Origin: Rebecca billardiae RCC1528
Taxonomy: Eukaryota; Haptophyta
Assembly (NCBI GenBank): GCA_965240325.2
Contig: OZ251242.1
Span: forward strand, 1,054,001-1,118,000
Reading direction: 5' to 3'
DNA length: 64,000 bases
This document shows positions 52,526 to 62,935 of the stretch, one piece after another. A program made the position numbers and the translations under genes. Position 1 is the stretch's first letter; every line of letters starts with the position of its first letter. The notes beneath the pieces were generated by a model. It did no database searches. It was not told the DNA's origin and saw only the letters and a program-made list of their open reading frames with translations.

Positions 52526-53153
52526 ACGTGCCGCACGCTGCACCGCCGCCTGTCGGCTGCCAAGCCCAACGTGACCGGCACATTGAGCACGCACACCAGC
52601 TGTTTGTCAATGAGCAGTCAGGTCATCGTCTCGTCGACCGTGTCCGTTGTCGTTGACCGTTCGTTTGCGGCCCGCGCCGGCGAGTTCTCAGAATCTGTGC
52701 TCGTGACGGCGCCGACGGGGCCCCGGCCTGCCGGACCGCGCGGACGCCGCAACTGCCGCGATACTTGATGGCGTACGTCAGCACTGATGATGTGATGACA
52801 GCACTGGGCTCCGGCCGTCCGGTCCGCGCGCCGGGTCCACCCGGCTGACCCGGCACCCGCCCCCCAGCTCGTCCGTTACGTCGTCTTATTATTGGCCCCG
52901 AGCCGAAGTCAACCAGCAAGCTGACCATGCAGCAGAGTCCCTTCCGACCCCCGATCAACGATAGAATAAATGTAGCCACGACGCAGCCGCCACGCGCGGA
53001 ACTAGCTCAGTTATAGGGCCGTGCGCCCTCCTCAGAACTTCGTTCACCGTCACCGTGTCATCACGTCGTGTTGCCGGTCCGCCATCAGACGCGCAGACTG
53101 CGCTCTTCACTGCGCTCAGTAGCAGCACTCGTGACCGTCGTCCACCCGCAACG
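52526..53153. other. Intergenic region between convergent genes
   Basis: About 630 bases between the stops of FtsH (+) and the anoctamin (-). Nothing recognised; it includes both 3' UTRs. Confidence 0.5.
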
Positions 53154-56100
53154 CTACGTCAGGCCTGCGCTGCTGCGGCGCTGCTCTCGTCGCCGCTCGC
53201 CCTCGTCGACCGCCTCGTCGCGGTCGGCGGCGCTGCAGCTGCGCCAGCTGCCGCCGCTGTTGCGGCCGGCGCTCTCGGCGCGCGAGCCGCGGTTGCGCAG
53301 CGGCGTGCCCGGCCGCCACGGCGCCGGCCTGGCCCGCGTGGGCGGGCGCGGCAGGGCGGAGGGCGGGCGCACGCCCTGCTTGTCCAGCGTGGCGCTCTTG
53401 CGCCCCTCGAGCACCGCCTTGAGCTCGGCCGCCACCCAGCGCTCCTTCTTGCGCTCGCACAGCACGTGCGCTGGCACGTCCGGAATGAGTCTCGAGATGG
53501 CGAAGATGAGCGCCCACGCGGAGACGACGACGGCGAAGACGCCGAGCACGGCGGTGCGCGTGTCGAGCGCGCGCAGCTCGCTCTCCACCAGCAGGAACAG
53601 CAGCACGTTCGTCACGACGCCCGTGAGCTGCAGGAAGCGGAAGATGGAGTCCCACGGCCGGATGCCGAGCGCGCCTTCGTATCGCACGCGCCGCGTCGAG
53701 CGGAGCACCTTGTGCGCGTCCGAGGCGAACTCGAAGATGTTGTTGCCCAGCGCGAGGAGCGCGGCCGGCGGGAAGGCGAGGGCAAACCTGGCGGCGCGCG
53801 GGGGGGCGCGCGGCCGAGCAGGGGTAGGCGGCGCACGCGCGCGTGCGCGTGTCAGAGCGCGTGCACGCGCCGCGCCGGTGGCTCCCCGACGGCCCTTCGC
53901 TCCGCTGCGCGCCGCGCGCACATGGTGATGAAGCCAAACTGCATGGCCATCTCGTTGTACTCGTAGAAGGTGGGCCCGAGGCCGTGCTGCTCCGAGAGCA
54001 GGGGCGGCAGGTCGTCCTGCGCGTCGACCGCCGCCATCAGCTCGCGGTGCGGCGCCCACTTGTTGGCGGGGTCGGTGCCGGGCGGCGCGGCGAGGATGGC
54101 AGCGCACGCGCGGCCGACCGCTGTCCCGACCCTACCGCCGCGCCGCGAGGGCTCGGGGCTCGCCGCCCACTCGGCGCCGGCGGCCTCCTCGTCGGCCGCG
54201 CCGGCGCGCGGCCGCGCGGGCGTGACGGCCGCCGAGCCGGGCGTCTGCGGCCGCCCCGACACCATCCGCCGCCAGAGCTTGCGGTTGGCCGCGCGCGCGC
54301 GGCCTCCCTTGAACGACTCGCCAGGCTCGCTCTCCCGCGCGCCGGCGTCCGCGTCCGCGGCCGCATGCAGATTCGCGACGGTCGGGTCGCGCGCGAGCAG
54401 CAGCCGCCACGCGGCGCGCGCCTCGATCGCGCACGCGTCGTCCCTGGGCAGGTGGTGCCGCGCCTCCGCCTCGATCTGCGCGTGCGGCGAGGGCGGGCGG
54501 CCGAAGGGCAGGCCAGGCTCGTCGGCGGCGGCGGTGGCCGTCGGCTTGTCGGCTGCGCCGCCCGCGCGCGGCACGCCGGCGGGCGAGCCGTGCCGGCCCG
54601 CGCTGCTCGCCGTGCTCGGCCGCGCGGCGCGGCCCACGGGCGAGCCCGCCGACGGGGAGCCCGTCGCCCTGCTCGCGCGCAGCCCGCCCGATTGCGAGCG
54701 CTGCCGGTCGCGCTTGGCCGCGCGGCGCGGCCGCTGTGCCACGTGCTGCTTCAGCGCGTGCTCCGTGTCCACGCCGTGCCGCCGCGCCGCGGCCATCTTG
54801 CGGCGGAACTTGAACTCCTCGAGCTGGTCGCCCAGCCACTCGTTCACCGCCTGGATCCGCGTCTGCATCCGCTCCTGCAGGTTGCCGATCACGAGGTTCG
54901 TCAGCAGGATCATCATCAGCTGCAGCTGCAGCTCGTCGTAGCAGCGCGCGGATGGCGAGTCGTCCGCGGACGCAAACAGAGACGCCGAGCATTCCTCGGG
55001 CTCGACAAAGAGGACCTTCACGCCGTACGGCTTGACAAAGCTGCGAGCGGCGCGGCGCGGGCGGCGCGGGCAGGCGGCGGCGGCGATGCGCGGCCGTGAG
55101 CAGGCGTGCACGCGCGCGCGCGCGCACGAACGCGCGCGTGCCCCCGACGTTCTGCCCGCCTGCCCGCGGCCGCGCCGACCCGCCGGTCGCCGGTCGCCGG
55201 TCGCTGTGCGCTGGTCGCCGGTCGCTGTGCGCGCCGCACCCGATGTAGAAGAGCGACGTGTACGAGTTGACGAACTGGAAGATGAAGATCTTGAGGACGA
55301 GCGCCTGCGTGAACGCCGAGTTGCGCCGATGGTTTTCCCACTCGTTAAGGTGCAGCGCGGTCGTGCGGAAGAGCGCGTTCAGCGTCGAGATCGCGACGGC
55401 GTTGAGCCCGCCCGTGAGGAAGGGGCCGACGGCGAGGCTGGCGACGAGCGCGCGCACGTAGAAGATGGAGAGCGTGGTGACGACGCAGCCGAACGCCATC
55501 ACCGTGAGTGTCAAGAGGGAGGTCGCCTCGCGCGCGCGCCGGCCGGGCGTGACCGACTTGAGCGAGCTCGGCGGCTCGAGCCTGAAGCCGAGGATGTGCA
55601 GGTCCTCCTCCTCGATCGGCACCCAGTGCCCTGCGGACGTGTGCACGCCCTGCTCAAACTTGCCGCGGAAGCCGAGCCGCTCCGCCTCCGTCTCCTCGTA
55701 GTCGTCCATGTCCCACGAGTGGCGCAGCGTCGCCTCGCGCCGCTTCCACATCTCAAGGAACGTCGCCGACCAGATGACGAGCACAACGCAGTAGAGCGGC
55801 GCCACCGAGAAGTAGAGCGGCAGCCTCGCCAGGTAGAGGCAGTAGACTCCCATCCCAAGGACAGCGGGCACCTGCGGCCCCGGACGTGCGCGGCGCGCGT
55901 GCCGGCCGGTGAGCGCGCTGGGCTGCGCTCCCGGGGGGCGGGCGTCGAGAGCGGGCAGCCGCGCTTCCCGACGCGGCACCGCCGCGCACCGCCGCGCACA
56001 CACCTGCAGCGCGCGCGTGTAGAAGCGCAGGAAGGCGAAGTAGAACGAGACCTGCTCGCCAAAGTACCGGCGCGGCGCCTCGAGCTGCTCCAGGTCGAGG

Positions 56101-57692
56101 TGGCGCAGGTCCTGCGGCCCGGGGAGTTCGATGCCTGCGCGCGCGCGCGGAGGGAGGCGCGGGTGGGCGCGCGCGACCCGCCGGCGGCGGGCGGCAGCGG
56201 CTCGTGCCGCGCCAACGCGCCAGGCCACGGCGCGCATCTGGCGCGTCGGGCGGCGCACCCGTCTTGTGAATGTGCAGCGCGCGCTCCACCGCGCGGCGCT
56301 CGCGCGGGTCGTGCAAGTAGAGGACGTCAGTGCACGCGTTGTGCAGGTTGCGCAGCTGCACGAGGTTGACGCCGCAGCCCTCGTTCAGCGCCGCCTGCAT
56401 CTTCGCCTCGATCAGCCGCTGCCGCTCCATCGACGCGAACGCGCACCCGTGGCGCACGCCCGAGAAGCGCTCGTAATAAATATCGCGCGATGCCTGGTAC
56501 GGGAAGAAGGAGGCGGGTGATGCCTCGACGGAGGAGCCCTGTTTGCGCAGCGTGCGCGAGAGACGGAGCTCCATCCCCTGCTCCTCCGCCGCGCGCTGCA
56601 GGCACGCCAGCGTCGCGCCCACCACCATGAAGAACTCCTCCTCATCCTTGGAGTGCAGCAGCCGCACCGTCAGGTCGGCGGCCAGCAGCGCGCTCCGAAC
56701 CTGCGCACACGCGCACACGCGCACACCGCACGCCGCGGAGCGGGGTCGGTCCGTCCAAGGGGCGTGCCGCAGGTGAGGCTCGGAGCGGCGTGCGCGGCGC
56801 CGCCGCGCGCCGCCGCGCCGCGCGCGAGGCACGCAGCCACGCACCTCCCGCCAGGTGGGCGAGCGCCTCATGTCGTGCGTGACTGTGTCTACAGACTCTG
56901 CGATGCGCTCAAGCTGTTCGCCCGCCCAGCCCGAGATGCCCCGCCCAGCGCCGTCGGAGCCGGCGCTCCCCGACGGCTCGAGCGCCGGCGGAGACTCTCC
57001 GCGCTCGGCGAGGCTCACGCTCCGCGCCGCCGCGCGGCCCGCGGCCGGCTGCTGCCCCTCTGGAGGCGGCGGCGGCTCGTCGGCTGCCGGGCTCGAGCCC
57101 TGGTGCGGGTGCCGCAGGGAGTCGATCACGCGCAGCTTCTGCCGCTTCTGCTTGGTCTCCTCCTTGATCTGCGGGCGCGCGCGCACGGGCGCGGGTGGGA
57201 GGGCAGCAAGGCACGTGACGCCCGGGCCCGGCGCTGGCCCTGCCGCACGCGTCGCATGCCCACGGCAGGGCCGGCACACGCGCGCGTGCGCCGCGCCGCG
57301 CCGCGGCACGGCGCGGAACGGGGTGCAGGTGCGACTTGCGGTGTGCAGCCCACGCGCCCGGGCCTGGCGCTGACCGGGCGGCACGCGCCGCATGGCCACG
57401 GCACGCGCGCGCAGTGCGCGCAGTGCGCGCACCTCTTTCTGAAGCTCGTTTTTGGAGAGCGACCAGACCATCACGACCTCCCAGAAGATCTCGCGCTGCC
57501 GGGCGTCCTCCTTCGCCGATGCTGCCGCCGCGGACGCGGTGCCCGCGCCGTGCTTCGGCGCGGCGGCCCCGGCCGCGGCCGCCGCGGCCGCGGCGCTAGC
57601 ACACGAGTGCGTGCTTGGTGCGTTCGCTGCACTTGGCGGCGCATCGAGCCGCGCGCCGTGAGCGCGCGCGCCGTCCTCCGCGAGTGCGGGCA

Positions 57693-57723
<31 letters not shown>

Positions 57724-58338
57724 GTACTGGTACGATGGGCTCGGCACCTGCACCGGCGGCGGCACGAGCGGCGGCGGCGGCGGCGGCGGCGGTTCGTGTG
57801 GCGGCGGCGGCGGCTGCGAGAACTGCCGGTACGGCCTGGCGTGCCCGGGCATGCCGGCGCTGCCCTCGCGGCTGGGTGCGTGCAGCGGCGGTAGCTGCTC
57901 CGCGCGGTGACTCAGTGGCGGCGTGCTCCGACCCCACAGCGCCTCTCCGCCCATGGTGGCGGCTGTGGCTGATGCGCCCGCGCGCGCCGTCACTGGTGTG
58001 GGCCCGGCAGCCGTCGGCGCAGGTGTCCAGCCCGCACCGCCGGCTGGGCACGCGTGCGGCATGGCCATGTGCGGCGCGGCACGTGGCAGGGCCACGTGGT
58101 CGCTCGGCCCGTGCAAGGCCGTGCGACCCTCCGCTGCCGGCAGCGGCGACACGGGCCCGCCATGCAAGCCGGGAGCATGGCCGCCTGCCAACGGCGCCGC
58201 GTGACTCGCGTAGCGTGCGGCCGCGCCGTGGCGCGACGGCACGCGGCCTGTATACAGTCCGCGCGGCTGCTCCTCACGCGGGCGACCGTCGCGGCCGTAC
58301 GCGACCATCATCGGCTGCGCGGCCGACGGGCGTGGCAT
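53154..58338 (-). CDS. Anoctamin / TMEM16 family membrane protein (seven exons)
   Basis: Minus-strand exons are 58338-57433, 57168-56845, 56700-56259, 56134-56004, 55871-55240, 55040-53922 and 53787-53154, 1395 residues. All six introns end CAG; five begin GTGCG and one GTGTGT. All phases fit. Residues 1-400 are Pro/Ala-rich and likely disordered. ALLAADLTVRLLHSKDEEEF resembles the N-terminal dimerisation domain. The anoctamin core is clear: YFGEQVSFYFAFLRFYTRAL, IWSATFLEMWKRREATLRHS, then LHLNEWENHRRNSAFTQALV leading into IFQFVNSYTSLFYIGF, and YEYNEMAMQFGFITM with ALLALGNNIFEFASDAHKVL. The family works as Ca2+-activated ion channels or lipid scramblases. A low-complexity insert of over 200 residues lies between the span after FVKPYG and the YNEMA motif, and the C-terminus is basic. 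Which activity it has is unknown. Confidence 0.9.
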
Positions 58339-58695
58339 GGCGCCCGCGTCACCTGCTCGCCGGGCTCTTTGAGCTTGAGAGCTCGCCGTAGTGTGCGGCT
58401 CGGCTCTTTGTTGGCCAACTTTTAACCGTCCGGGTTTCCATCCCCTCCTTCACTGCCAAGGCTGATCAACGCACAACGGCTGGGCCGGACCAGTCCGCCG
58501 AATCTCACGGCCGCCTGCGGGCCGGGCGATGGCGGACGCCACGCCCGTCGAGGGCTCATCGCTGCTCGACCCGCGCGCGGACTCTGTGTTCAGCGTGATT
58601 CTCGAGCTTGTGGACGAGCGCTCCCCCATCGCGCTCGCGTGCCGCAGACTGCGGCCGAGGCTGCAGCATACACTGTGACTGCCGGCGCGCGCGGC
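58339..58695. other. Intergenic spacer
   Basis: 357 bases between the anoctamin start and the ABC1K stop, both on the minus strand. It must hold the anoctamin promoter. No element recognised. Confidence 0.45.
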
Positions 58696-60435
58696 TCACG
58701 CCGCGGCCACTAGCGCTGGGCGCGCGCCTGGCCCCTGCGACGCGTCGGCCCTGGCGGCCTCGTCGAGGCACTGCTGCGCGAACGGCCGCCAGAGCACCGC
58801 CGTGCGCGCAGGCGCGCCCACCGCCATCCCGAGCCCGCGCAGCAGCAGCGACACGCGCGCTGCCATCACGTACTCGAGCGGGAAGGACTTGATCTCGTCC
58901 TGCTGCGAAATCTCGCGGAGGAGATCGCTCGGCCTGCGCCCCGACGCGTCGTCGCGGTCGTACATCAGGCGCGCGAGCCTGAGCGCCGCTTCGCGCGACA
59001 TGCGCGCCGAGCGGAACCCAATCTCGCCGAACGCGCGCACGATGCCGTCCTCGTCGTCGTCCGCGAGCGCGATCACCAGCGTGGCGAGCTTGACGCGCTG
59101 CTCGCTCGTGAGGCGCTTGACTTGGCCGAAGTCGATGAGCCCGAGCTTGCGCCCGCACACGAGCACGTTGCCCCCGTGCGGGTCGCCGTTGAAGCAGCCG
59201 CAGCACAGGATCTGGTGGCCGTGTGCGCGGAGCAGCAGCTGAAGCTGCCGCGCGGCGCGGCGGCGGATGAGCCGCGCGCGCGGCGCGCCGACGACGAGCC
59301 GCGCGCGCTGGCGCAGCGCGAGCGGCGTGTCGGGCTCGCGGCCGAAGAGGCGCTTGGCGCGCAGCCGCGCGACGTTCTCCACGCCCAGCGCCCGCGTCAG
59401 CCTGCCCTGCAGGTCCTCCGTGAGCTTCACGCCCGGCAGCCACTCCATGACCAACACCTCAGTCGTGCAGAGCGACAGCTCTGGCAGAGGCACGCGCACG
59501 CGCCGCGGGAAGCGTGCGCGCATGGCCTCGCCGATCTCGGCCATGTCGCGCGCCTCGCGCGCGAAGTCGAACTCGGTGCGGAAGCGCCGGCGGATCTCGC
59601 CCACCACCGGCGCCATCGGCGGCAGCGCGATCCGGATCACCTGCTGGATATTCCACAGGTCCTGCATGAACAACACCTTGGCGCGCGGCCGCTGCACCTT
59701 GAGCACGACGGTCTGGCCGGTGGCGCGGAGCACGCCGCGGTGGACCTGCGCGATCGACGCGCTGCCGATCGGCTCGGCCTCCACCTCCGAGAAGTGCTCG
59801 GCCAGCGGCGCGCCGAGCGAGCGCTCCACGTCGCGCCGCACGGCCGGCCACGGCCTCGGCTCGACCTGGTCCTGCAGAGTTGAGAACGCCTCGACGTACG
59901 CGTACGGGAGCAAGTCGTGGCGGTTGGAGCAGACCTGGCCCACCTTGACGTACCCGCCCTGCAGCCGGTTGATGATCGCGAGCACGCGCGGCGCCATCGC
60001 CGCGTGCAGCTCCCGCCGTCGCTGCGTGCGCTCGTCCTCGCTCGCGTGGCCGAGCGCGGCCCACGCAAAGTGGTGCGCATACTGAGCAAAGATGGGCGCG
60101 GCCAAGGCCCACAGCTGCACGAGGCGGTAGACGGGCTGCACGCCGACTGTGCCGATGGCCCCAGCCGCCGGCACGAGCGCAGCCGCGACCAGCCAGCGCG
60201 CGCGTGGCGCCGGGAGATTGGCGCGCCCGCCCTCGGCATCATCATCGCCACCGCCATCGCCATCGCCGTCATCCTCGGCGACGAGCGCCAGGCGCGAGCG
60301 CGGCGGCACGCGCGGCGGCGGTGGCGTGGCTGACGCACGCACCCCGTGGGAACCGGCCCAGGTGCGGGGCTGCATGGCGTGCGCGCTCGCCATCGCGAGC
60401 CAAACCCATGACACCGGCCAGCGTGCCGCCGCCAT
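58696..60435 (-). CDS. ABC1/UbiB (ADCK-type) atypical kinase
   Basis: 579 residues, single exon, ATG at 60435; a second ATG at residue 15 is possible. The N-terminus has a short hydrophobic start and a linker (VAEDDGDGDGGGDDDAEGG) that may be part of an organellar targeting region. A hydrophobic stretch ARWLVAAALVPAAGAIG follows. The family core is complete: KVGQ at 164-167 in the KxGQ element, the Ala-rich loop GSASIAQVH at 224-232, the ATP-anchoring Lys246 in VVLKVQRP, LVMEWLPGVK, NGDPHGGNVLV and LIDFGQV. ABC1 kinases act in ubiquinone synthesis in mitochondria and in plastoglobule prenylquinone/tocopherol metabolism in plastids. Location cannot be settled here. Its start is only 78 bases from the EsV-1-7 gene on the other strand. 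Confidence 0.9.
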   Translation of the reverse strand: MAAARWPVSWVWLAMASAHAMQPRTWAGSHGVRASATPPPPRVPPRSRLALVAEDDGDGDGGGDDDAEGGRANLPAPRARWLVAAALVPAAGAIGTVGVQPVYRLVQLWALAAPIFAQYAHHFAWAALGHASEDERTQRRRELHAAMAPRVLAIINRLQGGYVKVGQVCSNRHDLLPYAYVEAFSTLQDQVEPRPWPAVRRDVERSLGAPLAEHFSEVEAEPIGSASIAQVHRGVLRATGQTVVLKVQRPRAKVLFMQDLWNIQQVIRIALPPMAPVVGEIRRRFRTEFDFAREARDMAEIGEAMRARFPRRVRVPLPELSLCTTEVLVMEWLPGVKLTEDLQGRLTRALGVENVARLRAKRLFGREPDTPLALRQRARLVVGAPRARLIRRRAARQLQLLLRAHGHQILCCGCFNGDPHGGNVLVCGRKLGLIDFGQVKRLTSEQRVKLATLVIALADDDEDGIVRAFGEIGFRSARMSREAALRLARLMYDRDDASGRRPSDLLREISQQDEIKSFPLEYVMAARVSLLLRGLGMAVGAPARTAVLWRPFAQQCLDEAARADASQGPGARPALVAAA

Positions 60436-60512
60436 CGTAATGTACTGTGCATTCGCCTGAACGTCCGAACGTGTGCCACATCCGACATCGACGCCGTGAG
60501 AAGCTGGCCGGC

Positions 60513-61979
60513 ATGGTCGATGTGAAGCGCCCCACGTGTGATCACACGGGCTGCACCGCGCGGCCTTCGTTCGGCATGCCAGGCGACGCGCGCGCCAGCC
60601 GGTGCGCCGAGCACAAGCTGGCCGGCATGGCCAACGTGAGGAGCCCCAGCTGTGATCACACCGGCTGCACCACGCGGCCTTTGTTCGGCATGCCGGGCGA
60701 CGCGCGCGCCAGCCGGTGCGCCGAGCACAAGCTGGCCGGCATGGTCAACGTGAGGAGCCCCAAGTGTGATCATGCCGGCTGCACCAAGGGCCCTTCGTTC
60801 AGCATGCCGGGCGACGCGCGCGCCAGCCGGTGCGCCGAGCACAAGCTGGCCGGCATGGTCAACGTGAAGAACCATAAGTGTGATCATGCCGGCTGCACCA
60901 AGCAGCCTTCGTTCAGCATGCCGGGCGACGCGCGCGCCAGCCGGTGCGCAGAGCACAAGCTGGCCGGCATGGTCAACGTGAAGAGCCCCAAGTGTGATCA
61001 TGCCGGCTGCACCAAGCAGCCTTCGTTCAGCATGCCGGGCGACGCGCGCGCCAGCCGGTGCGCCGAGCACAAGCTGGCCGGCATGGTCGACGTGAGGAGC
61101 CCTAAGTGTGATCACGCCGGCTGCACCAAGGGCCCTTCGTTCGGCATGCCGGGCGACGCGCGCGGCAGCCGGTGCGCCGAGCACAAGCTGGCCGGCATGG
61201 TCAACGTGAAGAACCGTAAGTGTGATCATGCCGGCTGCACCACGCGGCCTTTGTTCGGCATGCCGGGCGACGCGCGCGCCAGCCGGTGTGCCGAGCACAA
61301 GCTGGCCGGCATGGTCGACGTGAAGAGCCCCAAGTGTGATCACGCCGGCTGCACCAAGGGGCCTTCGTTCGGCATGCCGGGCGACGCGCGCGGCAGCCGG
61401 TGCGCCGAGCACAAGCTGGCCGGCATGGTCGACGTGAAGAGCCCCAAGTGTGATCACGCCGGCTGCACCAAGGGGCCTTCGTTCGGCATGCCGGGCGACA
61501 CGCGCGGCAGCCGGTGTGCCGAGCACAAGCTGGCTGGCATGGTCGGCGTGAGGAGCCTCAAGTGTGATCACGCCGGCTGCACCAAGGGGCCTTGCTTCGG
61601 CATGCCGGGCAACGCGCGCGCCAGCCGGTGCGCCGAGCACAAGCTGGCTGGCATGGCGTGCGTTCGGCTCCCCGTCTCCAAGCGCAGGCAGGAGCATGGC
61701 ACCGGTGACCAGCGCACGAGCGCCACAAAGCGACGGCACAAGGACAACAACCGTACTGCCTCTGTTTTTGACATCGCGCCGCCGCTGACGCCAGCACCGC
61801 CGCTGGTCGCAGTCAGCATCGTCCGCTGGCGCTCGCCAGATGGCACGATCCATTCGGTTGACGACGGGGTGGTCACTGATGGTGTCTGGGCCCGCCTCCA
61901 GGACGCTACTCCCGCACAATGTCCAGCACATCGTCAGCAGCAGGTCATACCTGTGGTGATGGCCAGGAGGGTGGTCTGA
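60513..61979 (+). CDS. EsV-1-7 repeat protein (ten tandem copies)
   Basis: 488 residues from the first in-frame ATG at 60513; a stop at 60438-60440 closes the frame upstream. From residue 9 there are ten tandem 38-residue repeats, each C-x4-C-x16-C-x2-H-x12, for example CDHAGCTKGPSFGMPGDARG followed by SRCAEHKLAGMVDVKSPK. This is exactly the EsV-1-7 cysteine motif named from a brown-algal virus protein and found in the Ectocarpus developmental regulator IMMEDIATE UPRIGHT. The first ATG lies in the GMVDV that normally ends a repeat, and the upstream in-frame EKLAG suggests part of an earlier copy. A basic linker (SKRRQEHGTGDQRTSATKRR) and a unique tail (VSIVRWRSPDGTIHSVDDG) follow. The repeats probably bind zinc; the function is unknown. 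Intronless. Confidence 0.85.
   Translation: MVDVKRPTCDHTGCTARPSFGMPGDARASRCAEHKLAGMANVRSPSCDHTGCTTRPLFGMPGDARASRCAEHKLAGMVNVRSPKCDHAGCTKGPSFSMPGDARASRCAEHKLAGMVNVKNHKCDHAGCTKQPSFSMPGDARASRCAEHKLAGMVNVKSPKCDHAGCTKQPSFSMPGDARASRCAEHKLAGMVDVRSPKCDHAGCTKGPSFGMPGDARGSRCAEHKLAGMVNVKNRKCDHAGCTTRPLFGMPGDARASRCAEHKLAGMVDVKSPKCDHAGCTKGPSFGMPGDARGSRCAEHKLAGMVDVKSPKCDHAGCTKGPSFGMPGDTRGSRCAEHKLAGMVGVRSLKCDHAGCTKGPCFGMPGNARASRCAEHKLAGMACVRLPVSKRRQEHGTGDQRTSATKRRHKDNNRTASVFDIAPPLTPAPPLVAVSIVRWRSPDGTIHSVDDGVVTDGVWARLQDATPAQCPAHRQQQVIPVVMARRVV
60537..61676 (+). repeat. Tandem array of ten 114-bp units
   Basis: Ten in-frame copies of a 114-base unit encode the EsV-1-7 repeats. Units differ by a few bases; those around 61323 and 61437 are almost identical, which implies recent duplication or gene conversion. 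Confidence 0.85.
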
Positions 61980-62935
61980 CGACGATATTAGTCCACCCGT
62001 CCCAGAAAGCCTCTGACGGATCGGGCACTGCCGCCGACGAATCAGGAGACCCGCGTCGTCCTACCTGTGTCGTTAAATCATAGAATGAGTCACTGAGCCC
62101 GTCTTCGGCTCAGCGGGCTCAAAACTGACTTCGGAGCGACGCGAAGCTTCAGGTTTTGAGCTCAGTGACTATGAAATGGGCTGGCTACGAATAGCTGCGG
62201 GTATTTTTCAATACCAGGGGCCTTGCCGGACTCAGTATCTTCCCGGCCGGCGCGACGGCCGGCGGCCACCGATCGGCGCATGCGACCTGCGCGCCGCCGC
62301 GTGCGCGCCCGCCGCGCTGAGGCGAGCGGCGTACGACGCGAACTCGCCAAGCGGGCTGCCGAACATGATGCGCTCGGCGCTTGCATGCCTCCGCAGTGGC
62401 GGCAGCAGCCAGTCGTCCAGCGCGGAGAGGGCGCGTCCTCGCTCGGCGCCGCTCGGCGTTGAACGGCGGCTGCGAGCAGCTCGGCCTTGCACGCGTCGGT
62501 GACGCTCAGGGTAACGTAGCGCATGCCCACTACGCGTGCGCCGCCGTGCACTCTGACGAGGCCTCAGGCGAGCGGCGAGACGACTTCTGGCGCGGGCGTT
62601 GCGTGCACACTCCCGGCGTGCCGAGCAGCGTCAGAATAGCTGCGCGCCGGCATTGGTGGTGGGGTCGGCGAGGCTGGTGTTCGCCGGGGGGCGCGGCAGA
62701 CTCGAGCACATTGCTTCATGGCACGCATGCAGTGAGACACGCCGCAAAATTAGCGAAGACTGAGGAGCTGGCGGCTGAGGTCCGTCGGTCAGCCCGAGTC
62801 ACGCCTCACAGTCCACACGGCGGTGCGTCGCGCCGGCAACGGTCTGACCCAAGCCGCACGCGTCCCAGAGCTAGTAGGCTGCACAGAGGCGCCACAGCTT
62901 GGGCATGGTCCCTGGTATACGGGCTGTGCCACACG
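61980..62935. other. Intergenic region
   Basis: About 950 bases. It contains the foldback element at 62088-62170. A minus-strand frame at 62232-62492 includes ALDDWLLPPLRRHASAERIM, weakly protein-like, but no gene model could be supported. Confidence 0.4.
62088..62170. mobile_element. Small foldback MITE-like element
   Basis: Outer arms AGTCACTGAGC (62088-62098) and its exact complement (62160-62170) flank an internal stem GCTCAAAAC (62117-62125) with GTTTTGAGC (62153-62161), itself extended by CTGA/TCAG and CTTCG/CGAAG. ATG occurs immediately outside both ends (62085-62087 and 62171-62173), consistent with a 3-base target duplication. Confidence 0.55.

Noticed and set aside
59637-61931. 764-residue minus-strand frame opposite the EsV-1-7 repeats
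   Set aside because: Its repeats are the antisense translation of the 114-base array; only the plus frame has the conserved Cys/His pattern.
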